A DNA stretch of 64,000 nt from Pollenia angustigena (GCA_930367215.1 OV884058.1:221816208-221880207); one strand, 5' to 3'. Numbered from the stretch's first letter, positions 33,065 through 44,959 are shown. Notes: generated from the letters alone by a model not told the origin. A program made the numbers and translations.

Positions 33065-33771
33065 CCCATGTTCTGTAACTTTAGTGAGAACTTTTTGCAT
33101 CGAAAAGATGTGAAACCAAATATTCCATCGTTTCTCGAAAATTGAGAAAAATGTGTGTCTGTAACTCATGTCGAAAACTATCAAAAGAGATTACGTCGTT
33201 ACGTTATAAATGTCTAAATATTGCATTCGAAGCCGATGTGATATTGCAGACGTTCAGAACGCCAGTAACACATATTGTTGACGGCGACCAAAATTTAACA
33301 TTTTTCAACGGCGGCGAAAATACAACCGTCAGCTATACCAAATTGTGAAAAGAGCGACTTTAATGTTTGTTGTTTGCAAACGAGCTTTGAAGACATTCGT
33401 ATATTTTATTAAAATTTTAAAAGCAAAATAATAAAACAATGAAAAATGTGCCAAGAACAAAATATTATTATTATTCTTTGCATTTTGCATTTTTAATTGT
33501 TTATTAGTGTTAAAATTTTTTCTCGCCCCATTTTTATTCGTGAGTTTATTTGACAGTTCAAAGCGGGAACTTTTCTCACCAAAATGTCACAGACACACTT
33601 TTTCTGTAAATCGGCGAGTAATTTCTTTACGTGACAGCTTGTACTCGCCAAAAAAGTTACAGAAACAGTTTAGCGAGAAAAACAGCTGTTTGTTTCAATT
33701 TATGGCATTTTTGTTTCATTTCACACATTTCAATCGAAAACTTTCTCGACGCGAGAGTTACAGAACATGGG
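33065..33771. mobile_element. Foldback element, about 707 bp
   Basis: CCCATGTTCTGTAACT is inverted at 33756-33771. ORFs of 68 and 126 codons on the plus strand fall inside or cross its end and show no recognisable domain, so I treat them as chance frames. Confidence 0.5.
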
Positions 33772-34041
33772 CACTGGTTGAAAAAATCCAACAAAAAGCT
33801 GTAGTAAACACGCGTGTTGAACAACCCAGAATAAAACAGTTGAAAAAACTATATCTGTCTCTCTCCCTCACTCAGCTACTTCATTAATTTATAATACTAA
33901 CGAAAAAGACACTCACGCTTTGTAGTATAAGATCGTTTAAGTAAAGCAGAGTTGTACACTTAATACAAAGGGTGAAAACCGCTAATTTAATATGGCTAAT
34001 ATTTATTGTGTACCGCACTGGTTCCTCTGAAGGGGCTTAAT

Positions 34042-35125
34042 TAGGGATGAAACGATACGAGTAAATACAAGTACATATTCGATACTGTTATATAAGTACC
34101 AAGTATTTTTGTAATCGATACTTAGCAACCGAGTAACAAGTAGTATCGATAAAAAAATACTCGGTATCGGTCAAAAGTAATCGTTTCACTTTGGTATTGA
34201 AATTAATCTTAAATTTTTGATTATTTTTCAAAGCTGGAGCAGCAGTAACAGACAAATCGTCTAAGTCCATTTCCTCAATTTATGGCTATGGGAAGTCCGT
34301 TATCATCTCGCGATAGCGAACATCATTCACGGTAATTGCTTGGCCGACCTCATGTGCGAAGAAGTACGATAACGCCGCCAGCCGCAGAACTAACTGGGCG
34401 AGCATGTACATTTGTTTTTACATTTTATTTAGACCCGGTTGGCTGAAATTTGCGCACAATTCTCCCGATTGTGGAAACATTTGGTCGATTATGCTGACCA
34501 AAAAAATCACGATGTACCGGAAATGCATTTTGATTGAACGACCATTTTCGTAAAAGGCTTTAACAATCTTAACGCGTTGCTGAATTGTGTTCCTCTCAAT
34601 GGTAGAAGCTGTCAAATACTGAAACAAAGAAAGGTCAAATTAAGTTGCGCAAAAAACTTGACGTTAAGGTGTGACTGACAATTAACATCGTAGATTATGG
34701 TTTTACCACACTTTATTATATATTTACCAATTTAAAAATAAAATACATATTTACATTTAAAATAAATACACATTGTTGATATCTGGAATAAAAGGTGATT
34801 GAAGGATGTTATCCTGAAAGTTCTATAAAATTTCGTTTCCTAAGATAAGAAAAGGCTTTTCGGAAAAAATTGGTACTATGTGGTAACAAAGAGTGGCCTC
34901 AATTTTTAAACTTTTGGTTTTGCACAAAAATTTTAAAGGGTCGTAGTTCTTATTGTATTATATACTACTAAAGCACTAATAAGAACGTTTATAAATGCTT
35001 CTTTCTATTCTTTTATCATACTAACCGATACAAGTAAATATCGATCTGAGTAGGTGTCGATACATTATGAGCGATACCACATCGAGTAAAAGTATCGATA
35101 CCTTAGAGGTATCATTTCATCCCTA
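34042..35125. mobile_element. hAT-like element, 1,084 bp, 8-bp duplication GGCTTAA(T/C)
   Basis: Ends TAGGGATGAAACGATAC and GTATCATTTCATCCCTA; flanks GGCTTAAT 34034-34041 and GGCTTAAC 35126-35133 match at 7 of 8. Subterminal ATCGATAC/GTATCGAT repeats occur near both ends. An inverted copy of its right part is at 43188-44440. It contains a relic of a different transposase (34280-34627). Confidence 0.8.
34280..34627 (-). pseudogene. Relic of a mariner/IS630-type transposase
   Basis: Minus strand, two frames. NTIQQRVKIVKAFYENGRSI is the N-terminal helix-turn-helix block found in insect mariner-like proteins (DUF4817 type); its continuation (HNRPNVSTIGRIVRKF) is in a shifted frame. Further down (about 34355-34295) YFFAHEVGQAITVNDVRYRE matches the C-terminal part of the same proteins, directly abutting it, so the whole catalytic middle is deleted. 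Non-functional. Confidence 0.7.
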
Positions 35126-35552
35126 GGCTTAACTCAAAATTTATAAATTTTCAGATGAGACAAAAAACTGTTTTCATTTTATATGTACTCTTACATTACA
35201 AAGTTGGAAACATTTGTATTTTGTTGAAAATATTAGGGAAATTGATCTTTGATTTAAAATTCAAAAATTTTGACTTGACTCTCTTTAGAGGAACCAGTGC
35301 GATATGTGTACATAATAGCAAAATATTAAATTATTTGTGCGAAATAATTGTCCATGTGGTCCAAAGGTGAAACAAATTCATGCCATGTCGCCAAATCGAA
35401 GTTAAGGATGCCAAACAAGTCAAAAACAAAATCGTAATTTTATGTTCGTTTCGCTAACCGCGAAATCAACGTAAGCGACATCATTTTGGATTTTCGTTTT
35501 TTTTTTAATAAATGTCTTTATTGGCAACACTTGCATCATCTCCTAAAATGTT
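35126..35552. other. Intron sequence, nothing recognised
   Basis: AT-rich; small open frames only, no repeat boundary I can support. Confidence 0.3.
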
Positions 35553-35988
35553 AAGGTGAAAGTACATAACACGCGTTAGTTCGTCGATGAGTAGCGTGCG
35601 TTTAAAAACTTTAGCGCGTAAAAATTGCAAGTTACACAACACGCGTTACAAAAGCCATTCCTGTCAGCTGTTTTTTATTTGTGCATTAAAAACGGGATCG
35701 AAAGTATATCAAGATTTTGTTATTTTATTGAATTTATTCTTTTTATATAAATATTGTATGTTTTTTAAGCTCTTCAATAAGTTTTTCTTTCATGATTCAC
35801 AAATTAGTTAAACTATTTCCTTTTATTGCCAGCTGATTACTTGTCAAAAATATACAACGCGTTAAAAAGTTCAAAGTTAAACAACTTTCTGGCGCAAACG
35901 CGTCAAAATATTTTGCATGTAGCTTGTTTTATTTGACAGAAGACGACAGAGCGCGCGCGCACTAACGCGTGTTATGTACTTCTACCTT
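35553..35988. mobile_element. TIR element, about 436 bp, ACGCGTTA-rich ends
   Basis: AAGGTGAAAGTACATAACAC and its near-inverse ending TACCTT at 35988. ACGCG(T) words recur at least six times near the two ends (about 35570-35650 and 35855-35970), an obvious subterminal repeat. Flanks TTA/TCA do not match well. Confidence 0.6.
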
Positions 35989-36795
35989 CATGGTCGTCAC
36001 ATAAGGTACCGTTAGGATTTTATATCAAAAACAATTTTATCGTAAGCTATAAATGTCATACAAAATTTATATAAAATAAAATAAAAAAATCTCTCTTGTG
36101 TAATATTTGATTTTTGCGCTGACGTTATTTTCGCGGTTAGGGCTCGATATACAGTAGCAAAATAAAGTCTACATACACCTATATAAAATTAATTTTAATG
36201 AAATTTAGCCATGTTAAAAAAATATTTTTCTATGGGGATTTTACAGAAAATAGGTAAAATCATGAATGTTAAGATAAAAAGGCCAAAGGTTGTAAATTTT
36301 TGTTTTAAAAATGGCAATTTTCTTAATTTTGCACACAAAAATATGTACATACAGCAGAAACATGTCTCTAAAAAGATCGAAAAAACACATCTTAAGGCAA
36401 CGGCATTTTATTCCTTTACTAATGTTTGTTATTGGTAAAAAAATGCCCCGAAATACTATGTAAAAAAAAGAAGTTCCTGCAAAGATTAGAAAGGTTATCA
36501 TAAAGTTAAGAAATAAAAAGAAGTCTTATAGAAACACTGGAAGTTTGTCCTTCAATAGTTCAAACTATTCCTTCAATAGTTCAAACTATGTATTAAGAAA
36601 GTTTAGGGGTAGCCCTAGCCAACATTGAGATGATAAAAACGAAATATTGCATGTTTATACGGCCTGAATGTAACAAATAGACTTAAAACTAGAGAGAAAG
36701 ATCTTGAAAAATTTAAAATTATTAGTACCCATTCCGAAACAGTGCGTAATTTTCTTAGATCTCAGCCGTATTTTGAGAAAAATGTCATTAATTAG

Positions 36796-37976
36796 CAGTG
36801 TTGCCAATTTAGCCATTTAGTGGCTAGATTTAGCCACTTTTCATCCTGTTTAGCCATTAAAGATTGAGTTTAGCCATTAGCCATTTTTTTAGCCTTTTTT
36901 TCAACTTGTTAAGCCATAAAAATTTGTTTGCCCTTTCTCTTTTAAAAGAGTAACTTTTAATTTATTATACAAATTTATAAAAGTAAAATAAACATTTTTA
37001 ACAATTAAAACGCCTTTAATTTAAATCACAACTTTTGCAAATGTTGAAAATCGCTATAAACTATGATCATGGAACATCTTTCAAAATAAGGGAACAGTAT
37101 TCCAATATTAAATTTATAAAATAGATTAACACAAACATCGGTGTTTCTTTCTGGTTACAAGTATTTCAATAAAGAGATGCAGGCGGCAACAAAATTTTTT
37201 AGAAATTTCAGAATTGACTATAAGGTTTCTCTCACTTCCATGGTATAATGCTGAAGTAGAGAGGATGTTTAGCCAAGTAAACATCGTTAAAAGTAAAGGT
37301 TACATTTAGCAACCGTAAATTCGATTTTATCAATTAGGTAAATATTTTTACCATAACAATAAAATATTTATACCCACGCCACAATAATGGAGAGGGTATT
37401 ATGCATTTGTGCTGATGTATACCTTTACGTATACCGATAGACTCAAAATCACTTTCTGATTCAATTTAACGATGTTTGTCCGGTTGGCTGGCTGTCCATG
37501 TAAACATTGTGCCAAAGTACAGGTCGCAAATTTGCAGATAACTTAATAAAATGTGATACATAGGTTATAATGTGGTCGGGGTTGACCGGTTATACTTTCT
37601 TACTTTTTTTTATTGTAGATCCAGACTCAAAAGGTGTTGGGTACATGTTGTCGTGATTATGTTTTACCTTCAAATTATTTAAAACTAATAGGCACGAGTG
37701 ATTCCTATGAGATGAACAATAACGACATCGAATTTATCGATTATTTAATTTTTTAAATATCTATCAAAATATTAATTTACGTTTATTCTTATTTAACAAA
37801 TTGATCTTAACTTACAGTATCATCGTAAACAACTTTAAATGAATTATTTCTGTTTTGTTATTAAATTTTAATGAGTTTATATTTAAAAAAAAACTTTTAG
37901 CTATTTTTAAGCCCATTTTTAGCCATTTTTTCCCGCAAATTTAGCCATTTTTGGTCACAAAGTTTTGGCAACACTG
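36796..37976 (+). mobile_element. hAT element, 1,181 bp, 8-bp duplication TTAATTAG, TTTAGCCA subterminal repeats
   Basis: Starts CAGTGTTGCCAA, ends TTGGCAACACTG; TTAATTAG at 36788-36795 and 37977-37984. About ten copies of (T)TTAGCCA(TT) cluster in the first 120 bp and the last 90 bp. Inside, a relic of the hAT dimerisation domain is readable (37205-37310). Confidence 0.92.
37205..37310 (+). pseudogene. hAT transposase C-terminal dimerisation relic
   Basis: The plus-strand frame reads LSLPWYNAEVERMFSQVNIV, which matches the hAT C-terminal dimerisation motif (LP.SNA.VER.FS.V). The surrounding coding region is lost; this is a small remnant that identifies the parent element. Confidence 0.8.
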
Positions 37977-38206
37977 TTAATTAGCGAAGTGAATGTGAAT
38001 AAGAGGACACGGGCTTGCAAAACTTCACATAAATCAGGAAACAGAGTTTTGGAAAAATGTTATTTTCAGCGACAAGTCTAAATAAACATGTTTGGCTAAG
38101 ATGGTAATAAAAAAGTTATATATGTTTATTAAAAAATATAAATAAATGTACATATTATTAATATGTGTAGGATATCACGATGTATGTAGACTTTATTGGG
38201 CTACTG

Positions 38207-39482
38207 TATGTATGTATATTAGGGTGGCCGTTATTTATTAATTTTTTTGATTTCTTATATTCTCCCCCCCCCCTCCCCAACAAAAAAATTTCGTAGCGAT
38301 AAGTTTGCTTTCAAGCCATTTATTCAAATGTATTTTTTTTGCATATGACTATCTCTTAAAAACAACATTATACAAGAATATGATATATGGCAATATTTTA
38401 GCTCTTCTAGTCAACAACATTAGCCTCGAAGGAATTTTTTTGGTAAAATTAATATTTTAGAAAATAATAACGAAAATAACAACAAAATACCAAACTTTAT
38501 ATATCCGTTTTATATATATAAAAGGCGGATTTAATGTCAAGTGACCCAATTTTAAAATCGATGTCTTCCGATTTGGATGAAATCAATGTTAGTCCTATTG
38601 GATAGTAGTTTAGACACAAATTTTCAACAAGATCGGTCAAAAAGTTTCTGAGTTCGAGGGGGTCAAAGTTTAAAATTTTGGTCATACAGGTATTTTTTCT
38701 CAACCATGTAACTTCCCAGGCAGAAAAAAACAATCAGAATGACGTTAAAACGATGGTTTGGTGGTACAACTAACATCAGCTGTACATCCTATTTACCAAA
38801 ATGTCAATGCAGTCATAGTACTTAAATGATAACGCCAATTGGCGGTCTTCTGACTCTTGTTTTCAATGTTACTATGATACTATTAATTTAAATTTACAAT
38901 GTTATCACAGTGTTAAATTAAAAACTAAATGACCTAAGTTTGACTATTGCGTTCACGTTACTAAAACACAAGAAATACAATATTACCTATTGGTGTTAGC
39001 AAAATTTGTTCCAAGTAGCTTAGATAGCTATTTGATCAATCTTTTTAAAAACAATTTTTTGTTTTTTTTATAAATTTTTTTTAAAATTTTAAAAAACGAA
39101 AAATTTTTTTAAAAAGATTGATTAAGTAGCTATCTAAGCTACATGCCCTTATTATTCGAATTATAAGAAGAAAATCAAAGGGAAAAGCGGTCAAATTACT
39201 AATAAACACGGAAAATAAATACAAACGTAGATTTATGTTGGAAATTTTACAAATTATAAGAGTACCGACAGTGTCGAGAATTAATTTTAAGTCAGATACA
39301 GAAAATGTAGCACAAAATTATAGACATTTAATTTATAAAAATAGAAACGGAAGTTAAAAATTTATGTATATTGTAATAGATCTAGTTTGTATTGAAAATT
39401 ATTTTTATATTCAATTACAAAAATTTTTTAATTTTGTCATTTTATTGTTAATTTTGTTTTTAAAAATTGTTAATTTTGTTAA
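38207..39482. repeat. Mixed dispersed repeats, including a hairpin at 39015-39142
   Basis: 38520-38690 is related to 7420-7560 (ATTGGATAGTAGTTT). 39015-39142 is a hairpin with arms GTAGCTTAGATAGCTA. TAGGGTGGCC at about 38220 resembles element ends at 55737 and 63448. A 124-codon ORF starting at 39364 runs across the piggyBac boundary and is not a gene. Confidence 0.45.
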
Positions 39483-42131
39483 CCTTCGCTTTACCAAAGG
39501 TTTTTATGTACATGGTTTACCAATACCCACCCGGGTGGTACTGTACTGCTGTACGTATGTTTATATGCGACGAACAAGTGCTTGTCATACATATTTATAC
39601 TTTTTTGTTTCAAAAAATACGTTGCAGCTTTTAATTCTTTTGAAGTGTAAAAAACTCATTATGATGATTGTGTGTATAAATATTTTATCTTTGGGGATTC
39701 CCCTAAAAGTGATGCTGAACGTTTGGCTAGTAATTTAGATTTATTATTCTCAATTTAGTTGTTGTGGAAGAGCATCGACAAGTGGTTTTAAATTTGGTTA
39801 ATATGAGCGGTGAAAATAATTTGGAATATCTTTCTGCGGCAGCAATTTCAAGTTCAGTATTTACATTCATATGTAGGAATATTATAAGGAATAATACAAA
39901 GAAAAATCCTTACATATTATATATTATCAAAGGCTATCTCATGAAGATAGAGAAGCATATTTCCTTCGGCTGATTGAAGCTGAATCAGATTTAGATGAAA
40001 ATGAAAATGTCAATGGTGCTGAAAATGAGTGCGATTCTGATGTTGAACCAGAACAATGTGAAATTGAGGTAAACGAAGAAAGTGATTATGATGAATCGTG
40101 TGAGGATAGTGCTGAATCGATTAACGAAAGGCCAACAACGTCTTGTGGGGATGGTTTGTATTATAACACTAAAGACAATGTAAAATGGTACAAAGAGGCA
40201 CCAAATATAAATCGACGGGGAGCGGTTAACATTATTCGCGAAAACCTTTACATGGGTCCTAATCCAATCACAAAAAATATGTCCATTATTGATATTTTCA
40301 ATTCCATTATGAGCGATGCTGTCAAAGATTTAATTCGACGATTTTCAAACAAAAAAGGCGAAGCTGTGTACAACAAATGGAATACTGAAAACCCACAGAA
40401 TCAAAGAACTTGGAAACCAATTACAGATGAGGAATTATTAGGATTTTTTGGAATTTTGCTTATAATGGGTGCCCATAATTCATCTAAGGAAACACTCACA
40501 GAGCTGTGGAGAAAAAATGCATATCCAATATATCGTGCAACCATGTCACGAAACAGGTTCGCAGAAATTTTACGGTTTCTTCGCTTTGACTGGCAAGCCA
40601 CAAGAGTAGATCGACAGGAAAAAGACAAAGCTGCTCCTATAAGGGATGTCTTCGAGATGGTGAATTCTAACTTGAGCGCTTATTATCGTCCATACGAGTC
40701 TATAACCGTAGACGAGCAACTCTTTGGTTTTCGGGGCCGAACACGTTTTACGCAATATATGCCTTCCAAGCCAGCTAAATATGGAATCAAAATCTGGTGG
40801 GCATGTGATTCCAAAACTTTTTATCCACTTCAAGGCCAAATATATACTGGGAAAATAAACAATGTAAGAGATGTGAATCAAGGCGAGCGTGTAGTAAAAG
40901 AGTTGGTGGGCAAGTATAAAAACTCCGGAAGAAACGTCACTATGGACAATTTTTTTACAACACTATCATTAGCCAAACAGCTGGCCGCTTGGAAGTTATC
41001 CGTCGTAGGCACATTAAAAAAAAAACAAAAGATATGTTCCTGAAGAGTTTAAACCGTCCCGAGGCCGCGAAGTTGCATCTAGTGTGTTTGGTTTTTCCGA
41101 AGATATAACATTAGTGTCCTTTGTTCCTTCCAAAAATAAATCAGTTGTGCTATTGTCAACAATGCACAATGGTAAAATTATATCTGGTCCACAGAATAAA
41201 CCAGAGATAATTCTATATTATAACGAAACAAAGGGTGGTGTGGACACGATGGATAAGATGTTGTCACAGTATTCTACAAAACGAGCAACATTTCGGTGGC
41301 CATTAGCACTGTTCTTTAACATTTTGGATACAGCCGCTCTTGCCTCATTTATAATATACAAGGAGAACATTGGGGAAAAATCTGTGAGGCAATCGCAGCG
41401 GAAGCACTTTATTGAGATGCTTGGCGAAGACTTATGTCGTCCGTTAATATTGACCAGGTCAAAAATACCTCAAATTGCTGGAAGATTTTCCATTAGGTCA
41501 GCTATGGAGTGCATCTTAGGTAAAAATTGTAAAAATCTCAGAGACAATAATCTAAAAATATACTTTTCAGGTGAACTGCTGATTTCGAGGCTGATGAAAC
41601 TCCACAAAGAGATGCAACTGGGCGTATAAAAATAAAAGGTAAATGTCATATCTGTTTTTCATATAAACAAAAGAGAAACACACGACAAGTTTGCGTAAAG
41701 TGCAAGAAGCCCATTTGTGTAGAACACAGTGTATGTCAAACTAAATGTGACAACTGCCACCATGCTTCGTCATTGTAATTGCATTATAATTACTTATAAT
41801 AATTAAATATAATAAAAATAGTATTTTAAATTTTACTTTTATGGAATAATAAGTTATAATTGAAATAAATAAAAGTTTGAAAAATGTATAGTGTTAAGAA
41901 TTTCTTTTGAACCACCTGGGTGGGTATTGGTAAACCTTGAAGAAAATTTAAAAAAATCCAAAAAAACCTCATAAAAGATTTTAAATTTTATCATGTTTTT
42001 ATTAAATTCTACAGATCTCTAAAATTTGTTCAGTGAGTCTGAATTTCATTCAAATCAAAAAAAAAAATAAAAAAGTTATTAAAGAAATAAAATCGAAAAA
42101 GTCACCCGGGTGGGTATTGGTAAAGCGAAGG
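39483..42131 (+). mobile_element. piggyBac-like transposon, 2,649 bp, TTAA duplication
   Basis: TTAA at 39479-39482 and 42132-42135 flank ends CCTTCGCTTTACCAA...; the right end is the inverse. A subterminal block TTTACCAATACCCACCCGGG occurs near the left end (about 39517), directly adjoining the right terminus (about 42104-42125), and diverged at about 41911-41935. It carries a DDD transposase with frameshifts (separate entry), so it is a dead copy of an autonomous element. Confidence 0.93.
39895..41778 (+). pseudogene. piggyBac-like transposase (DDE_Tnp_1_7), frameshifted
   Basis: An acidic N-terminal region (EAESDLDENENV) leads into the catalytic domain. The three Asp of the piggyBac active site are visible: ITVDEQLFGF (GAC 40711-40713), VTMDNFFTT (40945-40947) and GGVDTMDKM (41243-41245). 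A run of ten A at 41016-41025 shifts the frame by +1, so the first open part stops at 41043 and the rest continues in the next frame. A second shift near 41573-41593 moves into a C-terminal Cys-rich domain (C-x2-C...C-x2-C...C...C-x2-C) ending at TAA 41778. The N-terminus is uncertain: a stop at 39892-39894 precedes the frame and no ATG follows until 40252. In intact elements this enzyme cuts at TTAA without leaving a footprint. Confidence 0.9.
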
Positions 42132-42582
42132 TTAAAAAAAAAACCTGAAGAAGGCACTCAAAGGAAGTGCCAAAATATTGGTGAAAATAAATTTTTAAAA
42201 AAAAGTTTTTTATATAAAACAATAAGAGACCTTAAACTCGAATATTTAATTTGCATATTATAAGAAAAAAACTTTTCACGATAAGTGGAATTTTTTCCGG
42301 TTAACATTTTTTCAAGTTATTATTCTTTATTGACTTAACCCAAAAAATATTTTCATGGGAGTTTTTCATGATCGCAAATATGTGAAAAGGGAAACAATTA
42401 CGAGGGAAAAATTGTTCACGATAAGGATGAATGTATATGTATTAATTTAAGTTCACTGGTTTGGAAAATAGAGGCTACAAATGAATTTAAGTTTTTATAA
42501 CAAAAAATTTTCTTTTTTTAAACATTTAACAATTTACCTTGCATAATAAAAAATAACTAAATTTTAAAATATACCTTTTCAG

Positions 42583-42692
42583 GCGATAATTTACATTGTT
42601 CCCCTTTGGATCGTGCTTATAAAAGTAAGCCATTGGCGCATTATCCGGAAAATGTACCATGGAATCCATTCGATTCACATGGTATTTGTATG
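42583..42692 (+). CDS. DENND5: DENND5/Rab6IP1-type DENN protein, coding exon 2
   Basis: A 110-bp exon between a CTTTTCAG acceptor and an ATG|GTGAGT donor. Its two leading bases complete the Gly codon begun in exon 1, then it reads DNLHCSPLDRAYKSKPLAHY followed by PENVPWNPFDSHGICM, ending in phase 0. RAYKSKPLAHYPENVPWNPFD is the highly conserved uDENN block of DENND5 proteins ([21 protein letters not shown] in human), so the join is secure. The next exon, expected to start with a LC(L/M)PQGL-like sequence, was not found in the remaining 21.3 kb; the gene continues past the right edge. Confidence 0.93.
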
Positions 42693-43187
42693 GTGAGTTG
42701 TTTTATAATAATTGTTTTAAATAATAGAAATGCTCAGGCATATGAATTTAATGTAGTTACATACTCAGACACACGTATTTCTATATGGAACTTTAGTAAA
42801 TTTATTAATTTAAAATTAACAACACACAAAAAAAAAAAAAAAATGAAAATATAAAGACAACCATTGTTTTTATTCTATTAAGAAATTATAATGTACATAC
42901 ATACTTATGTATAATAAATAACTCTTGCACAAACATGAAATATTTACATACATTAGGTTGGTACAATTTAAAGTTGTCGATAAAGAAAATATGGATCGTT
43001 ATAACTTCTTAAATGCAATTTTTAAATATGCAAAAACCTATTTTCAAATTATGCATTTAAAATTAATTAAAAGGTTGATGCATTCGTATTATCGATTTTA
43101 GGAAAATAATAATAAAAAAAACAAGTAAGAGTGTATAGGCGGTCAAGCCCGACCAAATGATATCATACACCACAGTATATAAAAATA

Positions 43188-44440
43188 GGGATGAAACGAT
43201 ACCTCTAAGGTATCGATACTTTTACTCGACGTGGTATCGCTCGTAAAGTATCGATACCTATTCAGTATGGAAAAAAAGTATCGATACTTGTATCGGTTTG
43301 TATGATAAAAGAATAGAAAGAAGCATTTATAAACGTTCTTATTAGTGTTTTAGTACTATATAATACAATAAGAACTACGACCCTTTAAAATTTTTGTGCA
43401 AAACGAAAAGTTTAAAAATTGAGACCACTCTTTGTTACCACATAGTACCAATTTTCTTCCGAAAAGCCTTTTCTTATCTTAGGAAACGAAATTTTATAGA
43501 ACTTTCCCAGCAAACACAGAAATACACCTTATGTATTGCCAAACGTATTGCCTGGATGAAAAATGTTATTGCGGCAATAATCGATTTCGTATTGCGGAAG
43601 ATACTTCCTTCGGGAAGAAACGTGTCTCGATGGCAATAATTCTAAGCAATACGAAAGCGATACTTCTAGATGATTAACTAGCAATATCGCCAGATAACCA
43701 CTTTTAAGAAAATAGGAAGATATCACCAAAATATCATTGGGATGATAAAAAGAAGATTTTGCATTTAAAAAAATTGTCATTTGTGTACAAAAAAGCACAG
43801 CTTTTTATTTAAAATTAAATAGGTAATTGTATACGTATAAATTTTACTTTACAGAATATAATTTATAATTAAAATAAAGTAAAAAATATACATAAATATT
43901 TACCGCCTTATTTATAAAAAATAAAACCGGTTAATAAAGGCTTTATGAATGGATTTTCATACAAAATTTGTTTAATAAACCCTTTATTAAATGTTTTATT
44001 TTTTATAAATTGGACCGTTAGTTTCCACAAATTCTTGAAAAAAAAAACCTACCACTTCTTTAAAATTGCATCCAGGGTTGAGAAATTCTTGACTAAATTT
44101 AAAAGGAAATAGATCAATATTTAACCGATTTATTTAATTTAAATATTTACCTTTTGCAGAATATTTTGGGAAATAATTTTTAAGTTTTAATAATTGGATT
44201 AATTTGTATTTTTTATTTATGACGTATGTATTAAATTTAAAAAAATTTTTTCTGTCTATGTTGCGTAATTTTCTCAAAAATTATAAAAGGAAGAAAATAA
44301 AATATTACTTTGATTACTTTCTTTTAGATGACAATTTGGAGGTATTGCTAAACTATTGCCTTAGGGGATATCTTCCATTTGTTTGCAGGGTTCAGGATAA
44401 CATCCTTCAATCACCTTTTATTCCAGCTATCAACAATGTC
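43188..44440. mobile_element. hAT-like relic (same family as 34042-35125), interrupted
   Basis: AGGGATGAAACGATACC at 43188, followed to about 43505 and again from 44391 to about 44440 by the inverse of 35125-34760. Nearly collinear; the 43506-44390 block is a later insertion. The other half of the element is missing. Confidence 0.75.
43506..44390. mobile_element. TIR element, 885 bp, CCC(A/T)GCAAACA ends
   Basis: Left CCCAGCAAACACAGAAATAC, right end the inverse of CCCTGCAAACAAATGG. Comparison with the uninterrupted relative (near 34820) shows the insertion is in ACTTTCAGG with TT (or TTC) duplicated. TATTGC words recur next to both ends (subterminal repeats). ORFs inside are low-complexity. 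Confidence 0.72.
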
Positions 44441-44722
44441 ACTGTGTATACACAATACACACACAAGTGTTCGTGGTGCGGTCGTTGCTAAAAATGTTTG
44501 TTTGTTCATTTCTTTATCAATATAAAAAAAAGAAACATTATATAAAACATAATGTTTGTCTACAGTATCACTACAATTGCTATGATTTTTTAACGAAAAA
44601 CAGAACAATATATCGATACCTTCCCGCAAGAATGTATTAAGCGACATTTCTAAAATTGTGTAGGAAACGAAAAAAACGTCTCATTTAGTTATTTATTTGT
44701 ATATTTTATTGAAAGGAACATA

Positions 44723-44959
44723 CAAGGTATATTTATAGCAGGTAGTCTCGGAAAGCCAGCTGGTTATTTTTTATTTGCTTGTTTTGCGATACAAACTGTC
44801 AAATGTTGTATAGTAAACAAGTAAACAAAGTTTTTTGTCTCTTTTCAATCGCTTTGCTATTTGACAGTTCGTATCACAAAACAACATTAAAAAGCCCTGT
44901 TGTTTGTGTTATTGTATAATTGTTGTAATCTCGCGGCTACCTGCTATAAATATACCTTG
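44723..44959. mobile_element. hAT-type MITE, 237 bp, 8-bp duplication GGAACATA (copy 2)
   Basis: Same family as 2845-3095, with ends CAAGGTATATTTATAGCAGG and its complement; GGAACATA at 44715-44722 and 44960-44967. Same orientation, about 14 bp shorter. Confidence 0.92.

Larger units (their letters stand above)
36152..38206 (+). mobile_element. Tc1-like element with TA flanks, split by a hAT element
   Basis: Ends CAGTAGCAAAATAAAGTCTA and TAGACTTTATTGGGCTACTG, each next to TA (36150-36151, 38207-38208), as for Tc1/mariner elements. After discounting the 1,181-bp insertion (36796-37976) the body is about 866 bp and holds remains of a Tc1 transposase on the plus strand (near 38040-38100 FWKNVIFSDKSK, the block with the first catalytic Asp, and upstream VRNFLRSQPYFEKNV) with stops. 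A 22-bp direct repeat (TTCCTTCAATAGTTCAAACT) is at about 36549 and 36571. Confidence 0.78.
17103..42582 (+). other. 25.5-kb intron 1 of the DENND5-like gene
   Basis: Begins GTATGT at 17103 and ends TTTTCAG at 42582. Nearly all of it is transposon-derived; individual elements are listed separately. No other host exon was recognised on either strand. Confidence 0.85.

Noticed and set aside
33507..33887. 126-codon ORF as a gene
   Set aside because: It crosses the end of a foldback element, has no recognisable domain, and has no splice or initiation context that supports it.
39364..39738. 124-codon ORF before the piggyBac transposase
   Set aside because: It spans the TTAA and the element's left end, so it cannot be an ancestral gene.
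41520..41570. A 51-bp intron in the piggyBac transposase (GTAAAA...TTTTCAG)
   Set aside because: The ends look good, but 51 is divisible by three, so removing it does not repair the later frame change into the Cys-rich domain; a frameshift is still needed. It may still be a real small intron.
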